Shown piece after piece: positions 1-7,021 of a stretch of 25,227 nucleotides of DNA; positions within the stretch are counted from its first letter, which is position 1; every line of letters starts with the position of its first letter. The notes under the pieces are model-generated. The model made no database searches. It was given only the letters and a program-made list of their open reading frames with translations, and was not told where the DNA came from. The translations under genes and the position numbers were made by a program. The DNA lies in the IMG/VR virus record IMGVR_UViG_3300021440_000111, positions 1 to 25,227 of that record; one strand, given 5' to 3'. This DNA comes from a virus.

Positions 1-117
1 CCCTGTCTCGCGGATCACGAAAATAGAATCCTGGCGGAACAATCGCCGCGCAAACAACTGACAATCACCGACAACGCACCACATGCGCGCAGCGCGCAAT
101 ACATTGGAGCAGCTTAG
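1..117 (+). CDS. 3' end of an upstream gene (partial, unknown)
   Basis: Frame 1 is open from the first base of the window to a TAG at 115-117, two bases before the ATG of the next gene. The 38 visible residues (ending ARSAQYIGAA) show no motif I recognise. The other two + frames have stops at 59-61 and at 22-24, so this is the only frame that could carry a gene into the terminase cluster. The tight spacing fits the compact gene packing of the rest of the window. A chance open frame of this length cannot be excluded. Confidence 0.4.
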   Translation, partial: PCLADHENRILAEQSPRKQLTITDNAPHARSAQYIGAA

Positions 118-119
118 CC

Positions 120-767
120 ATGCCTGACGAATTACTGACACGCGAGGAGCTGATAGAGGCCTGGGGTTTCCGGGCCGCTGGGGAGTCGTGGGACGACATT
201 GGGAGTCTGCTCGGTGTGAGTCCGACCAGGCTGCGTAAACTCGTGACGAACTGTGACCCGCCACAGGGCGAGGCGTCCCCACGTCTAGATACGCCGGGAT
301 ATAGACGATGGGCTAGAGAGCGAGCACAGGAGCGCCGAGCACGTAATCCGCGGCGTCCCGCGTCTGTTGCGGACAGCGCAGAGGATGACCCGGCCGACTC
401 GGATCCGGTCAACAAGTTACCCGACGACTTGCGGCCGCCGCGCACGTTAAGCCGAGACCAACAGAAGCAATGGTACTCTAAGATCGTAGACGACTGTGAT
501 TCAGAGTGCAGGCTGTTAGCCGCGGCCGGTGCACATGCGGAGATCCGAAAAGTCCGCGCCCTGGCGATTAACGCGAACAAAGAGCTCGCGCGCTTGAACC
601 GTGACGACGGCGGGGACTCGATTCGAGTTAACAAGGAGGAGCTGGCGAAACGAGCACAATCCGTGCGTGATAAGCTGACGGCGTACCTGGGAACGAAGCG
701 CCCTTTGCTTTGCTCGCATTGCGGTCATGAGTTATCGGTGAGCTGGGGCAAGGCAGACTCGCCGTGA
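120..767 (+). CDS. Probable terminase small subunit (HTH protein)
   Basis: A 215-residue protein placed two genes upstream of the large terminase. Residues about 5-45 (ELIEAWGFRAAGESWDDIG, then LLGVSPTRLRKLV) look like a helix-turn-helix. A basic, arginine-rich linker (about 60-80) and an acidic stretch follow, then a helical region (about 115-190). Near the C-terminus there is a single CSHCGH knuckle, which would need a partner to bind zinc. Small terminases bind phage DNA at the packaging start and regulate the large subunit; HTH plus helical oligomerisation region fits that pattern. GGAG at 106-109 is a ribosome binding site about 10 bases before the ATG. The stop overlaps the GTG of the helicase by four bases. 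The call rests on position and HTH; it could be a different DNA-binding regulator. Confidence 0.55.
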   Translation: MPDELLTREELIEAWGFRAAGESWDDIGSLLGVSPTRLRKLVTNCDPPQGEASPRLDTPGYRRWARERAQERRARNPRRPASVADSAEDDPADSDPVNKLPDDLRPPRTLSRDQQKQWYSKIVDDCDSECRLLAAAGAHAEIRKVRALAINANKELARLNRDDGGDSIRVNKEELAKRAQSVRDKLTAYLGTKRPLLCSHCGHELSVSWGKADSP

Positions 768-2317
768 AACTCCGAGACTACCAAGCGGACTGGCTGAGAC
801 GAGCCCAGTCGGCGCCCGGTCGCGTGCTAATGGTAGGCCCAACTGGCTGCGGAAAGACCGTTGTCGCGGCGCACCTGATTCGATCGTATGTTGAGCGCGA
901 TAAGCGGGTTCTGTTTATCGCGCATCGTAGGGAGCTGATCTATCAGTGCGTGGAGCGTTTACGGAGCAACGGAATCACTGACATTGGGATTACGATTGCA
1001 GGGCAACGATCAAATATTGGGGCATCGGTACAGGTGGCTAGCATCCAGTCGCTTCGCAGTGCAGCCATTGGGTGCGATGTGATCGTGATCGACGAAGCTC
1101 ACCGAGCGACATCCACCAGCTACCGAGCCATAATTGGCAAAAATAAGCGTGCAAAAGTTTATGGGTTAACGGCCACGCCATGTCGTCTAGACGGAAGACC
1201 ACTGTCCGATATGTTCGATTCGATGGTGCAATCGATAGGGGTCGAGAAGCTGATCGAAATTGGGTCGCTTTCTAAGGCGCGCGTCTACTCATGTAGACCG
1301 GAAGATCTAAAGGGTGCCAGGATTAAAGGAGGTGACTATGTTAACAGCGACGTTGACGCTGTTGTTAACACTCCTCACCTTGTGGGAGATGTGATTGAAC
1401 ACTGGGAGCGGCTCGCTTGCGGCCAGCGGACAGTCGTCTACGCGAATTCGATATCACACGCGGAACACCTAGTATCCCGATTCATAAAACGCGGTCATAG
1501 TGCCAGACTGTTAACCGGAAAAACAAGCCATGCCGAGCGCGTGGAAACGCTAGAGCAAATTGCGTCAGGGCATCTGTTGATCGTCGTGAATGTTGACGTC
1601 CTGACGGAGGGATGGGACTGTCCATCTGTCAGGTGTTGCGTGCTTGCGCGGCCGACTCGGAGCATCAGTCTGGTTAGGCAAATGGTTGGGCGGGTGATGC
1701 GCCCTGGTGACGTGTCTCCGATTGTGCTGGATCATGCAGGTAATTTCCTGATTCATCCACTCCCCCATGTCGGGATCAATTGGACGCTAAGCGCTAGGGC
1801 TTCAGTCGCGTTGACACGGGGGGAAAGGTCGGCCCAAACTAAGTCGTGCGACTTATGCGGGTGCATGGTTGCCTCAGGTGAACGCGAGTGCCCGAACTGC
1901 GGGCATCAGTACTGGGGCGCGATTCCTACAGAACATGACGTGGCACTCCAGGAATTTGATTTGGAGTTCGTTGCTGGATGTGTGTCACGCGACCGCCAGA
2001 GCGAAGCATACCTGAAGGCGGTTGCAAACATTAACCATCGGAAACCATACGATTGTGGTATAAAGATGAACGAGAGCATACAAAAGATGCTCGCCCTCAA
2101 CGGGGTCGAACCAGCTCAAGAGGATAGATTGCATCAATTTAAGCAAGTTGTTGGAAGGTGGTGTTACTCACGCGGTTACGGTAACGCGTCCAAAGACACG
2201 GGCATTCCGCGTATGGTCCTAGAGCGGTTGTATCCGCCGATCCGATCATACGAGTCCGATGAGGAATATTGGAACCGATGCTCAAAAGTGTACGAGTCCA
2301 TCAAGGGAGAACAATGA
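764..2317 (+). CDS. SF2 DEAD/DEAH-box helicase with zinc knuckle
   Basis: A 517-residue superfamily 2 helicase of the DEXH type, an ATP-driven motor on nucleic acid. Visible motifs: Q-motif-like RDYQ (4-7), Walker A GPTGCGKT (25-32), DEAH (110-113), motif III-like GLTATP (about 137), motif V-like TEGWDCPSV and motif VI QMVGRVMRP (from about 306). A CxxC...CxxC zinc knuckle (CDLCG, then CPNCGH) lies at about 362-381. The C-terminal part (about 410-517) resembles the tail of many phage SF2 helicases. These usually sit with replication genes; here it lies between the terminase genes, so a role in recombination, replication or packaging is open. The start is GTG, overlapping the previous stop as GTGA, with no better in-frame start at the overlap. 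No nuclease domain is visible. Confidence 0.9.
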   Translation: MKLRDYQADWLRRAQSAPGRVLMVGPTGCGKTVVAAHLIRSYVERDKRVLFIAHRRELIYQCVERLRSNGITDIGITIAGQRSNIGASVQVASIQSLRSAAIGCDVIVIDEAHRATSTSYRAIIGKNKRAKVYGLTATPCRLDGRPLSDMFDSMVQSIGVEKLIEIGSLSKARVYSCRPEDLKGARIKGGDYVNSDVDAVVNTPHLVGDVIEHWERLACGQRTVVYANSISHAEHLVSRFIKRGHSARLLTGKTSHAERVETLEQIASGHLLIVVNVDVLTEGWDCPSVRCCVLARPTRSISLVRQMVGRVMRPGDVSPIVLDHAGNFLIHPLPHVGINWTLSARASVALTRGERSAQTKSCDLCGCMVASGERECPNCGHQYWGAIPTEHDVALQEFDLEFVAGCVSRDRQSEAYLKAVANINHRKPYDCGIKMNESIQKMLALNGVEPAQEDRLHQFKQVVGRWCYSRGYGNASKDTGIPRMVLERLYPPIRSYESDEEYWNRCSKVYESIKGEQ

Positions 2318-2321
2318 AGTC

Positions 2322-2387
2322 ATGATTGAGCTAGATTCTTTTACAATAGAAGTTTCCAAGCTACGAAATAGCCCGTGCGAAACGTGA
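2322..2387 (+). CDS. Possible 21-residue leader ORF before TerL
   Basis: A short ATG frame (MIELDSFTIEV..., stop TGA at 2385-2387) fills the gap between the helicase stop and the large terminase, and overlaps the terminase GTG start by 13 bases. A GGGAG at 2305-2309 lies about 12 bases upstream. It could couple translation into the terminase, whose own GTG has no Shine-Dalgarno sequence that I can see. There is no homology evidence, and the frame may be chance. Confidence 0.2.
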   Translation: MIELDSFTIEVSKLRNSPCET

Positions 2388-3826
2388 CACTACCGATCCC
2401 GCCATGGCAAGCGCTAGCCCACACACTCGACGGTGCACCTGATCTCGATGATCTCGACTGGGCGCTACTCGGTGACGATCCAGAGTTCGCGTTGCGTTGC
2501 GACCAGCACCCGCCAAGACCGAACTGGCGATACCTAGGATTCCTCGCTGGTCGTGGATACGGTAAAAGCTTCGCGATTGCGGCGCACATTACCCGTGAGA
2601 TCGTTAACGGGCAAGCAAGGTCAATTGCGCTAATGGCCCAAGACGAACTGCGCACGATAACATTGCAGGTTAATCCGCTGCTTGAGGCAGCACCACTGTG
2701 GTGCAGGGCCGAGATGTATAAGGACCAGATTCATTGGGCAAACGGCGCAGTGGCGAGCATATACACGCCAGAGTCACCGGGTAAGATCCGTGGTTTCAAT
2801 GGGGACTTTGCTTGGTGTTCGGAGTTCGTTGCGTGGCCAGCGATAACGCGGAAAGAAGCGTTTTCAAATCTGCTCACAGCGACTCGCGTGGGTAACGCCC
2901 GTATGGTTTGGGATACGACATCCAAAGGGAGAAATGAGCTAATCAAATACCTGAAACAGTTAAACGAGCGCAACCCGGACGCATACCCGATAATCCGCGG
3001 CACGATATTCGACAACCCATTCCTGAAGCGCGAATATCTACAGGAGCAGCTCGCTCTTTACTCGGGTAGACGCGCACAGGAAGAGCTTGAAGGCAAAGAC
3101 TTCGACGAATCGGAGGGATCCGACTGGCAGCAGTCCTGGATTGACCTGTCACGGGTGCACACATGCCACGGGTTAGAGCTTTCGGTTATTGGCCTGGACC
3201 CAGGCATATCGATCAAGGAGGGAGTTGATGGCACCGGATTTGTGGTCGTCGGACGTGCCCCGCGAGACGCTGGATTCTACGTCGTGCGCGACCGCTCGGG
3301 CGTGCTGTCGTCTGAGCAGTGGGCGGGGCTTGCCCTCGAGGAATACCAGGCAGGGCACGGCATCGGACTGACTGGTATAATCGTCGAGACAAACCGTGGA
3401 GGGGACACACTAACTGCGGTAATACGAGCCACGGCATACCATCGTGGGATAGAGGTCCGTGTGTTAACTAAGGGTGCCGAGTTCCCGCGTAGAACTGATG
3501 GCGTGCTGTACGTCAAGGAGATGCACAGCCGCGGAGACAAAGCCAGCCGCGGAGTGGGACCCGCGGCGCTGTATTCGCAGGGCCGCGTGCACCACGTTGG
3601 CGTGTTTCCTGAGCTCGAAAACGAACAGTGCACGTACGTTCCTGAGCCCGGCATGCCGAGCCCGAACCGATTCGACGCGTGCAATATGGCTTTGTCCGAG
3701 CTCGCTGGTCTGAACACGGACAAATCCGTCCCTGGCGTGCGTGAGGCTAGGGCAAAACAGGAGCAGCAGTTTCACCAGCAGCTTCGGGCGCGATTGCAGC
3801 AGATGTCGAAACGGTCGGTGATTTAA
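2375..3826 (+). CDS. terL: Terminase large subunit
   Basis: The packaging motor: an ATPase that pumps DNA into the prohead plus a nuclease that cuts the concatemer. Walker A is GRGYGKS at residues 59-65. The Walker B position reads FAWCSEF with Ser149-Glu150, where many terminases have Asp-Glu. The C-terminal RNase H-like nuclease shows its acidic residues: Asp275 (GLDPG), Glu338 (VETNRGGDT) and Asp434 (RFDACNMALSEL). The length of 483 residues is normal. The start is GTG; an in-frame TAG at 2369-2371 rules out an upstream start. The last 80 bases overlap the 3' end of the portal gene on the other strand, so the two genes converge. The partner should be the protein at 120-767, but a helicase gene separates them. 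Confidence 0.93.
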   Translation: MRNVTLPIPPWQALAHTLDGAPDLDDLDWALLGDDPEFALRCDQHPPRPNWRYLGFLAGRGYGKSFAIAAHITREIVNGQARSIALMAQDELRTITLQVNPLLEAAPLWCRAEMYKDQIHWANGAVASIYTPESPGKIRGFNGDFAWCSEFVAWPAITRKEAFSNLLTATRVGNARMVWDTTSKGRNELIKYLKQLNERNPDAYPIIRGTIFDNPFLKREYLQEQLALYSGRRAQEELEGKDFDESEGSDWQQSWIDLSRVHTCHGLELSVIGLDPGISIKEGVDGTGFVVVGRAPRDAGFYVVRDRSGVLSSEQWAGLALEEYQAGHGIGLTGIIVETNRGGDTLTAVIRATAYHRGIEVRVLTKGAEFPRRTDGVLYVKEMHSRGDKASRGVGPAALYSQGRVHHVGVFPELENEQCTYVPEPGMPSPNRFDACNMALSELAGLNTDKSVPGVREARAKQEQQFHQQLRARLQQMSKRSVI

Positions 3827-5384
3827 CCCACCCGTCTAGTTGCGCGATCGTCATGTCATCGCGTTCGTCGCCAAATGGCTCTAGACCCTGGCTTGCACGA
3901 GCCTCACGAGCTCGCACGACCTTCGCTACATCTGTTGGTGCGAGCGCAAGCGGTACAGACCTAGACGCAACAGCAGCCAGTTTTGGAACCGGCTCGACTC
4001 CGTACAGCTCGGCTAGCACATCAATCGTTACCTGAGTTATCTCCATGCCGCTGCTCCGATAGCGATCTAGCAGGCTGAATAGTGAGTCCGTAGCCTTCTG
4101 ACGTTGATCGATTTTCTCGTTTGCGTCCTCACTAGGGATTTCAAAAACATATCTAGGGGCGCGCGAGCTGTCCGCATAGTTAACGGCAGCCCATGGCATA
4201 AACACGCCTTCGTACAGGCCTATTTCAAGCGCCGAAACATCACCCTTTACTTTTGCCGCAGCTACGCCAAACAACGTGGCGACATCAACACCAGGCGCAC
4301 TGGTTGACGATCCAAGCATGCCATCGTTGCCGAGAAGAATACGCGCTGCTGCCCGTTCCCGATTGTTAATCAGTTCCGAGAATACCTGCCATGCAGAGCT
4401 TGTGTTGCTGATGAAATTTGCCTTTGCCCCGGCTGGTATTATTCCTGCCCCAGCGTCACCACTGACAATGTCGGCAAGCATATCGAGGAATGACTGGGCC
4501 TCAGGACTTAACGAGACGCCATCGTCAGACAGGAGAGCCATTCCAGCCGGAAGCTCACCAACAATTTTGGCCATGCCATGCGAGTTAATCGCACCGCCCC
4601 ATGCGCGTATTGCCTCAAGGTGAGCTGCAAACACAAGTGCTAGCGCCAGAATCGCAGCCTCTTGTAGCCACGGTTGCAAGTCGTATTTTTTGAACACAGT
4701 CCAATACCCATCGCCATGGGTTATCGGAACCTCGCCGTCGGCAGTGCGTGCAAAAAACGAGCCTTTTGCCTCGATCCATCGGACTGATTCGATCGGCCAC
4801 TCCTCGAGCCGGAAGTCCTCTCGCGAACCGTCTTCGCTTCGCGTGCGTCTGTTGTACCCGAATGAAACCCCGTGCATCGCCATCGTAACACCGAGAGACG
4901 CAAGCGCATACCGTGGAACAGAAACCCCGATAGCCGCGGCCTTAGCGATTGGCTCTCCGCGAGTTCCGCCGGTGGACTGGAGTCTGGTCGTCAGCTCAGT
5001 CAATGGTGCCGCTCGGTTACTGCGCGCGACGAAGATCGGATCGTCGCCCTGCATGGCCTTTGCGAGCTGAGCAGCAGGTCCAAAGTTTCCCTGTGATTGA
5101 GCGTCGCGGGCGGAGCGGATGGATTCGAGTGTCCACCCGAGTTGCGGGGTGCGCTTACGGACCTGCGTCAGCTCTGGCGCCCGCGGGTAGTCACTGGCCG
5201 TAGTTACCTTTCCACGGATCTTTGCGAGCACGGCTAGGGATGCCGAGCCGCGTGAAACGACGTTAGCCAGCGTGCGGTGGTTAATACCCAGTCGCCTGGC
5301 CGTCTCGCGTTGTCCGTTAGCGTACAACGAGGCCTGCAGGCTTTTTAGGATCTCGGGGTCTATCGGTTGAGTTGGTTGGGTCAT
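3747..5384 (-). CDS. Portal protein (DUF935/Mu gp29-like) with N-terminal HTH
   Basis: Encodes 545 residues on the opposite strand to every other gene here. From about residue 85 it looks like a Mu gp29/DUF935-type portal, the dodecameric head vertex through which DNA passes: GNFGPAAQLAKAMQGDDPIF, a GDGYWTVFKKYDLQPW segment, and a late helical stretch IDQRQKATDSLFSLLDRY. Unusually, residues about 24-46 (GQRETARRLGINHRTLANVV) form a clear helix-turn-helix, joined by a short linker. The C-terminal tail is rich in Ala, Ser and Pro. I chose the ATG at 5384 (MTQPTQPID); a TTG three codons upstream is possible. There is no GGAGG-type site; instead three TGGGTCAT half-sites cover the start. The gene needs its own promoter, and its 3' end overlaps the large terminase by 80 bases antisense. 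The portal call is firm as a family resemblance; the HTH role is inference. Confidence 0.85.
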   Translation of the reverse strand: MTQPTQPIDPEILKSLQASLYANGQRETARRLGINHRTLANVVSRGSASLAVLAKIRGKVTTASDYPRAPELTQVRKRTPQLGWTLESIRSARDAQSQGNFGPAAQLAKAMQGDDPIFVARSNRAAPLTELTTRLQSTGGTRGEPIAKAAAIGVSVPRYALASLGVTMAMHGVSFGYNRRTRSEDGSREDFRLEEWPIESVRWIEAKGSFFARTADGEVPITHGDGYWTVFKKYDLQPWLQEAAILALALVFAAHLEAIRAWGGAINSHGMAKIVGELPAGMALLSDDGVSLSPEAQSFLDMLADIVSGDAGAGIIPAGAKANFISNTSSAWQVFSELINNRERAAARILLGNDGMLGSSTSAPGVDVATLFGVAAAKVKGDVSALEIGLYEGVFMPWAAVNYADSSRAPRYVFEIPSEDANEKIDQRQKATDSLFSLLDRYRSSGMEITQVTIDVLAELYGVEPVPKLAAVASRSVPLALAPTDVAKVVRAREARASQGLEPFGDERDDMTIAQLDGWVKSPTVSTSAAIAPEAAGETAAPVLP

Positions 5385-5404
5385 GACCCACAATTGTGGG
5401 TCAT
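5377..5404. promoter_or_regulatory. Overlapping perfect palindromes over the portal start
   Basis: Three copies of TGGGTCAT in alternating orientation lie at 5377-5384 (+), 5383-5390 (inverted) and 5397-5404 (+). They form a perfect 14-bp palindrome (5377-5390) and an overlapping perfect 22-bp palindrome (5383-5404, centre AATT). The portal ATG on the minus strand (5384-5382) lies in the overlap. The layout suggests an operator, perhaps for the HTH of the portal itself. In RNA, the larger palindrome would form a 9-bp stem with an AATT (AAUU) loop and could hide the portal start. I saw no other full 8-bp half-site in the window, only ATGACCC 7-mers inside genes. Confidence 0.7.
5381..5404 (-). 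CDS. Possible 7-codon leader peptide before the portal
   Basis: On the minus strand an ATG at 5404 opens a seven-codon frame, MTHNCGS, whose TGA (5383-5381) overlaps the portal ATG as ATGA. This is the same coupling arrangement used between many genes in the window. No ribosome binding site is evident upstream. The frame may be a by-product of the palindrome, since the half-site itself contains ATGA. Confidence 0.2.
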   Translation of the reverse strand: MTHNCGS

Positions 5405-5471
5405 CTGGCTATTGTTGGCTAATTTAAAACCAGTTTTGCCAAAATATTAGCAGTCTGCCAGCCTTGCGCTG
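5405..5471. promoter_or_regulatory. AT-rich divergent intergenic region, probable promoters
   Basis: This stretch separates the divergent portal and protease genes and is clearly richer in A and T than its surroundings. It holds short inverted repeats: GCTAAT at 5418-5423 paired with ATTAGC at about 5446-5451, and AAAAC-CA-GTTTT between them. Promoters in both directions are expected because no transcript from one gene can serve the other. The best + strand match I see is weak (TTTAAA, a spacer of 16, TATTAG); on the minus strand a TAATAT is present without a good -35. These are guesses from sequence, and a phage-specific promoter is equally possible. Confidence 0.4.
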
Positions 5472-6626
5472 ATGGGATTTGCGCGTCTGGCTGCAGTTTG
5501 CGTGTGCGAGGAGGAATCCCCGGCAACCGAGCTGCGCCTGTTTCGCGCCGGGATCAACGAGACCAGCAAAGGGTCGTTCATTTTCGACGCGGCTTCGGCC
5601 GCAAGCGTGTTTGCCGAGCACGCAAAAGTCGGAACCGACATCATGTTCGATCTCGAACATCTATCGTTAGATCCGCATCACCCAAACTACAACCCGGACG
5701 CCATGGGTTGGTCTGGCCTAGAGCTTCGCTCGGGCGAACTATGGGTTACTGGGATCAAGTGGACTACCGAAGGCCAGTTTAGACTTCGAGATAAGCGCCA
5801 GCGATATCTGAGTCCGGCGATACTATTCGACGAAAGTACCCGCCGGGTTACCTCTCTGGTGAACGTTGGGCTTGTGGCTCAACCGGCAACTTATGGATCT
5901 CAGCAACTAATCGCGGCAAGTCGCCGCGCACAGCTATCCACGGGAAAACCAATGGACAAAACGTTAATTCAATCGGCGCTTGATGCTCTGATCGCTGGCG
6001 ATGCAGAGAAGTGCGCCGAGGTTTTGAAGCAAATCATCACAAGCGAAGTCGTCGGCGAAGAGGCTGTAGATCCTATGGATGGCATGCCAGCTGGTGCGCC
6101 GCCCGCAGATGGGGCAGACGCAGGGGCTGGGCTCAGTATCGACAAGAGTGGCGCCACGTTGCTGCTATCGTCACTGCTGAGGGTAACCGATGCAGCAGAC
6201 CCGTCCGAGGCTCTGCAAATCGTAGAGACATGGGGCAAAGCACAGGAAGAAGTTCGCGCTCAACGAGCGGGCTTGGAGTTGTCGAGCCGACGCATGCTGA
6301 TCGCCGATCTGGTCAAGCTCGGTGTGGAGACTCCGGGAACAGCGTGGGAGGGCGACGACAAGTCATCTAGGCTCCCCGTTGCTCGCTTGATGGCTGAGCC
6401 TATAGACGCACTCCGAGCGCGCGTTGCGATCCTAGCCAAGTCTGTCACGCGTAGCGCCCCTGCTCTGTTGCGCCCGGCATCTGATGATGCTCCGGCCGTC
6501 ACACTCAGCGAACGCGAGCAATCACTCATCAAGGCCTCAGGAATTTCCGAGATGGAATTCGTGGAGCGAAAGAACGCAATGCTTAGTAAGGCAAGCGTTA
6601 ACCACAAGCTGCAGGTGTCAAAATGA
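5472..6626 (+). CDS. Mu gpI-like prohead protease with scaffold domain
   Basis: A 384-residue protein resembling the phage Mu I protein, the capsid maturation protease whose C-terminal part acts as internal scaffold. The N-terminus (MGFARLAAVCVC) is like that of other gpI proteins. The protease domain spans about residues 18-155: TELRLFRAGINET, DIMFDLEHLSLDP, WTTEGQFRLRDKRQRYLSPAI and SLVNVGLVAQPA. The rest (about 160-384) is Ala-rich, helical and acidic, as in scaffolds. No clear ribosome binding site precedes the ATG; an AGGAGG at about 5509-5514 is inside the gene and has no start codon after it. It is the first + strand gene after the divergent region, so it probably has a promoter there. 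The stop overlaps the next ATG as ATGA. Confidence 0.85.
   Translation: MGFARLAAVCVCEEESPATELRLFRAGINETSKGSFIFDAASAASVFAEHAKVGTDIMFDLEHLSLDPHHPNYNPDAMGWSGLELRSGELWVTGIKWTTEGQFRLRDKRQRYLSPAILFDESTRRVTSLVNVGLVAQPATYGSQQLIAASRRAQLSTGKPMDKTLIQSALDALIAGDAEKCAEVLKQIITSEVVGEEAVDPMDGMPAGAPPADGADAGAGLSIDKSGATLLLSSLLRVTDAADPSEALQIVETWGKAQEEVRAQRAGLELSSRRMLIADLVKLGVETPGTAWEGDDKSSRLPVARLMAEPIDALRARVAILAKSVTRSAPALLRPASDDAPAVTLSEREQSLIKASGISEMEFVERKNAMLSKASVNHKLQVSK
5952..6626 (+). CDS. Possible nested scaffold protein (Mu gpZ analogue)
   Basis: An in-frame ATG at codon 161 of the protease gene (MDKTLIQSALDALIAG...) sits just after the protease domain, with GGGA at 5942-5945 and a spacer of six bases. It would give a 224-residue, helical scaffold lacking the protease. 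Phage Mu makes its scaffold Z in this way, from an internal start in gene I. The sequence shows the start and the site; use of the start is inference. Confidence 0.45.
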   Translation: MDKTLIQSALDALIAGDAEKCAEVLKQIITSEVVGEEAVDPMDGMPAGAPPADGADAGAGLSIDKSGATLLLSSLLRVTDAADPSEALQIVETWGKAQEEVRAQRAGLELSSRRMLIADLVKLGVETPGTAWEGDDKSSRLPVARLMAEPIDALRARVAILAKSVTRSAPALLRPASDDAPAVTLSEREQSLIKASGISEMEFVERKNAMLSKASVNHKLQVSK

Positions 6627-7021
6627 GACCAAACTTCAGAAGCTATTACCCAACTAATGTGACGCTCGCGATCGAGGCTAACACTCTGATCGAGTCGGGC
6701 GACATCGTGATCCAAAACGCGAACAAGCGGGCAATTCCAGGGGCCGCAGCCGCTGGTGCGGCTCTGGTCGTGGCAGGGATCGCAAAGCACACGGTCGACA
6801 ATCGCACTGGATCTGCTCTCGGTGGCGCAGCTGGCGCGGCGGATGTGGATTGCGAGGTTGGGTTATTTGACCTGGTAACCGCGGACAATCCGGCGCTCAA
6901 GGCTCAGTTGTATGTCCTTTCGGCAACGTCGGTGACAACCACTGCTAGCACCAATACTCCATGCGGGATCGCTCGCAACGTCGTAAAAAATGGCGTCGTA
7001 ACGACCGATGTTGGACGTTAA
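6623..7021 (+). CDS. Head decoration/capsid cement-like protein
   Basis: A 132-residue protein between the protease and the major capsid gene, the usual place for a capsid decoration or stabilising protein. It is rich in Ala, Gly, Val and Thr and looks all-beta, with short turns (ANTLIESGDIVI, LVVAGIAKHTVDNRTGS, VGLFDLVTADNPALKAQLYVL). The pattern resembles DUF2190-type cement proteins of Mu-like phages, which bind the outside of the shell. The ATG overlaps the protease stop as ATGA. The TAA stop is part of a GTTAAC word. Family assignment is by general resemblance and position only. Confidence 0.6.
   Translation: MRPNFRSYYPTNVTLAIEANTLIESGDIVIQNANKRAIPGAAAAGAALVVAGIAKHTVDNRTGSALGGAAGAADVDCEVGLFDLVTADNPALKAQLYVLSATSVTTTASTNTPCGIARNVVKNGVVTTDVGR

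Noticed and set aside
65-634. Minus-strand open frame opposite the small terminase gene
   Set aside because: The + strand frame has HTH and knuckle features, a ribosome binding site and coupled junctions; the minus frame is Ser/Arg-rich with no motif and is a shadow.
4690-5070. Plus-strand frames inside the portal gene
   Set aside because: They lack motifs and ribosome binding sites, while the minus strand encodes a continuous portal-like protein.
3827-5471. Portal segment as an invertible (phase-variable) DNA cassette
   Set aside because: Only a 6-bp ACCCAC match in inverted orientation was found at the two ends, and no recombinase gene is in the window; far too little for an inversion system.
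5942-5948. A second in-phase GGGAAAA slippery heptamer in the protease gene
   Set aside because: The -1 frame stops about a dozen codons later and leads to no gene; it is better explained as part of the ribosome binding site for the internal start.
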